Source: Ceratorhiza oryzae-sativae (Eukaryota > Basidiomycota > Agaricomycetes > Cantharellales > Ceratobasidiaceae). Taken from it: a stretch of 64,000 nt of DNA. The stretch is taken from contig JARWMV010000239.1 in assembly GCA_030998015.1 (NCBI GenBank), positions 1 to 64,000 of the forward strand. The letters are read 5' to 3'. Shown piece by piece: positions 62,699-64,000 of the stretch (position 1 is its first letter; every line of letters begins with the position of its first letter). The translations under genes were made by a program, and so were the position numbers. The notes beneath the pieces are model-generated. The model had not been told where the DNA came from, ran no database searches, and worked only from the letters and a program-made list of their open reading frames with translations.

Positions 62699-64000
62699 AT
62701 GAGGTGTGGGCGTGCCCGGTGCTTATGTCAGAGGATCAAACGCCGGCAACGCCGAGTTCTTAATCAGGTTCACTCTTGGTCTGAACTCGACCACGACCTT
62801 TGCCCATGCTACCGCAGCCGAGCAACAAGTCAAGTCGCTATCCTTCAACCCAAGACGGATACGACGATCAGACCGCCTCGTCTCGAAACACACCAAGCTC
62901 CGTAAACATGCCTTTTCTGGGCCGATTTTCTATGTCCTATTTATAACTACTGGTCTGTAGCACGGTGATATCGACGACATTCCCGAGAATGATCAAGATG
63001 TAGACCCAGAGCCCAACTTTCACCCTTCAGCCGAAGCTCGATTGGGGTCCAAAGTAAGCGGCCGACCGCGCCAACATGCGTCGTGTGAATCGTTTCTAAC
63101 GCGATGAACATAGCCGTTAGACGCCCCAAGAGCCGGATTTGACGAGTACGGTGCCGAGCTGGGTCCAGATGCGCGAATATGGCCTGCTTATGTCAAGGAA
63201 GCCACGGCGTGGGACGAAGAAATGGTGGACGGATGGAACAGGTCAGTACCAGCCATGTCTTCTTATTTGAGCTTCATTTCCAACGGTTAAATATAGATCG
63301 CTGGATGTGATGCTCAGTAAGTCTTTAAGGCTAATCCATGCTATTCGAAATATAACTTAAGTGGTACTAGTTTTCGTAAGATTATATCCACGCCATACGC
63401 TTTGCCCCTAGCGCTCACCGCGCATCCAGACGGCGCTTTTCTCAGCCGTATCTACAACGTAAGTAAGACACATAAAATTAACTAACCAACCTCTCAGGCA
63501 GTTTGTAGATTTGTAGTCGAGAGTTTCAAGGATCTTCAGCCGGATCCTAGCCAGACCTCGGCAAATGCGCTCCTTGAAATTACACAACTCCTGAGGGCAA
63601 TGTCAAACGGAGCAAATACAGCCCCCATAAATGCCAACTCAAACCCTGCTGCCTTTTCTCCCTCTGCCTCGGCCATCTGGATCAATGCTCTCTGGTTCTT
63701 GTCCTTGGCTCTCAGCGTCTCCGTTTCGCTTATTGTCATGCTCGCCAAACAGTGGTGCTACTCTTACATGTCTGGGCGATTAGGGCAACCTCACATTCAG
63801 GCCCGAACTCGGCAGAGGCGCTTGGAGGAGCTCGAACGCTGGAGAATGCCCGAGATACTTGCTTTTCTGCCTTCTTTAATTCACTTATCACTATGTACGT
63901 AGTATCGCTTTCACGTTGATCGTTTCGCTGAACGTCGTTCAGTTTTATTTTTTGTAGGATTAATCATCAACCTTTGGGGCGCACACGTGGGCGTAGCAGC
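62699..64000 (+). CDS. DUF6535 membrane protein, 3' end beyond the window
   Basis: Exons: 62699-62767 (uncertain), 62818-62901, 62961-63053, 63114-63241, 63297-63316, 63371-63375, 63430-63458, 63509-63894 and 63943-64000 onwards. DUF6535 is an Agaricomycete domain of unknown function. It is recognised by YGAELGPDARIWPAYVKEA, WDEEMVDGWNRSLDVMLI, FTALFSAVSTTFVVESFKDL, a first membrane span INALWFLSLALSVSVSLIVM, LAKQWCYSYMSGRLGQPHIQ, and a second span LFLFFVGLIINLWGAHVGVA cut by the window end. The N-terminal 90 residues are polar. Exon 6 is only 5 nt (TTTTC) and encodes most of the conserved IF pair. The N-terminal exon is doubtful, because another ATG (62725) gives a more usual acidic start but meets a stop. 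Confidence 0.85.

Overview
The window is nuclear DNA from a filamentous basidiomycete. Genes are intron-dense: most introns are about 45-70 nt with GT-AG borders, and exons can be very short. Several protein types point to Agaricomycetes: a DUF6535 protein, a TPR-CHAT protein, cellobiose-dehydrogenase-type GMC oxidoreductases, and M35 and S8 secreted proteases. A Ceratobasidiaceae/Rhizoctonia-like source is my inference from this gene mix; no rRNA or other marker is present to prove it. All exon models below were built by hand from splice signals, reading phase and recalled family motifs.

Left part (1-16.3 kb): a 100-bp tandem repeat runs into a zinc-knuckle, retroelement-like ORF pair. An AT-rich stretch follows, then two lineage-specific genes of unknown function (5.1-7.2 kb, and a membrane protein at 8.0-8.9 kb). 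At 12.0-16.3 kb lie three paralogous genes for a small secreted protein made of two near-identical 35-residue repeats. They look like the product of inverted duplication followed by exchange of flanks.

Middle part (18-35 kb): a secreted subtilisin, a pogo-like MITE, a small predicted cytosolic beta-rich protein, a secreted M35 metalloprotease, a 107-aa secreted cysteine-rich protein, a complete muskelin orthologue (substrate-side subunit of the CTLH/GID ubiquitin ligase), and a long coiled-coil protein.

Right part (36-64 kb): a TPR-CHAT protein (eleven 45-residue repeats plus a caspase-like CHAT domain with His and Cys in place) sits between two inverted copies of a lineage-specific gene. 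One copy is an intact membrane protein; the other is a 5'-truncated fragment. Then come a cellobiose-dehydrogenase-like flavoenzyme on the minus strand, an EEP-nuclease pseudogene, a DUF2235 alpha/beta hydrolase, a mitochondrial PPR-type gene with three single-base frameshifts, a second cellobiose-dehydrogenase-like gene on the plus strand, a GRAM-type membrane protein, and a DUF6535 protein cut by the window edge.

No metabolic cluster is evident. The theme is secretion (two proteases, two flavoenzymes, four small secreted proteins) together with lineage-expanded families. The most unusual items are the two-repeat secreted family, the flanked TPR-CHAT locus, three GC-AG introns and a 5-nt microexon.
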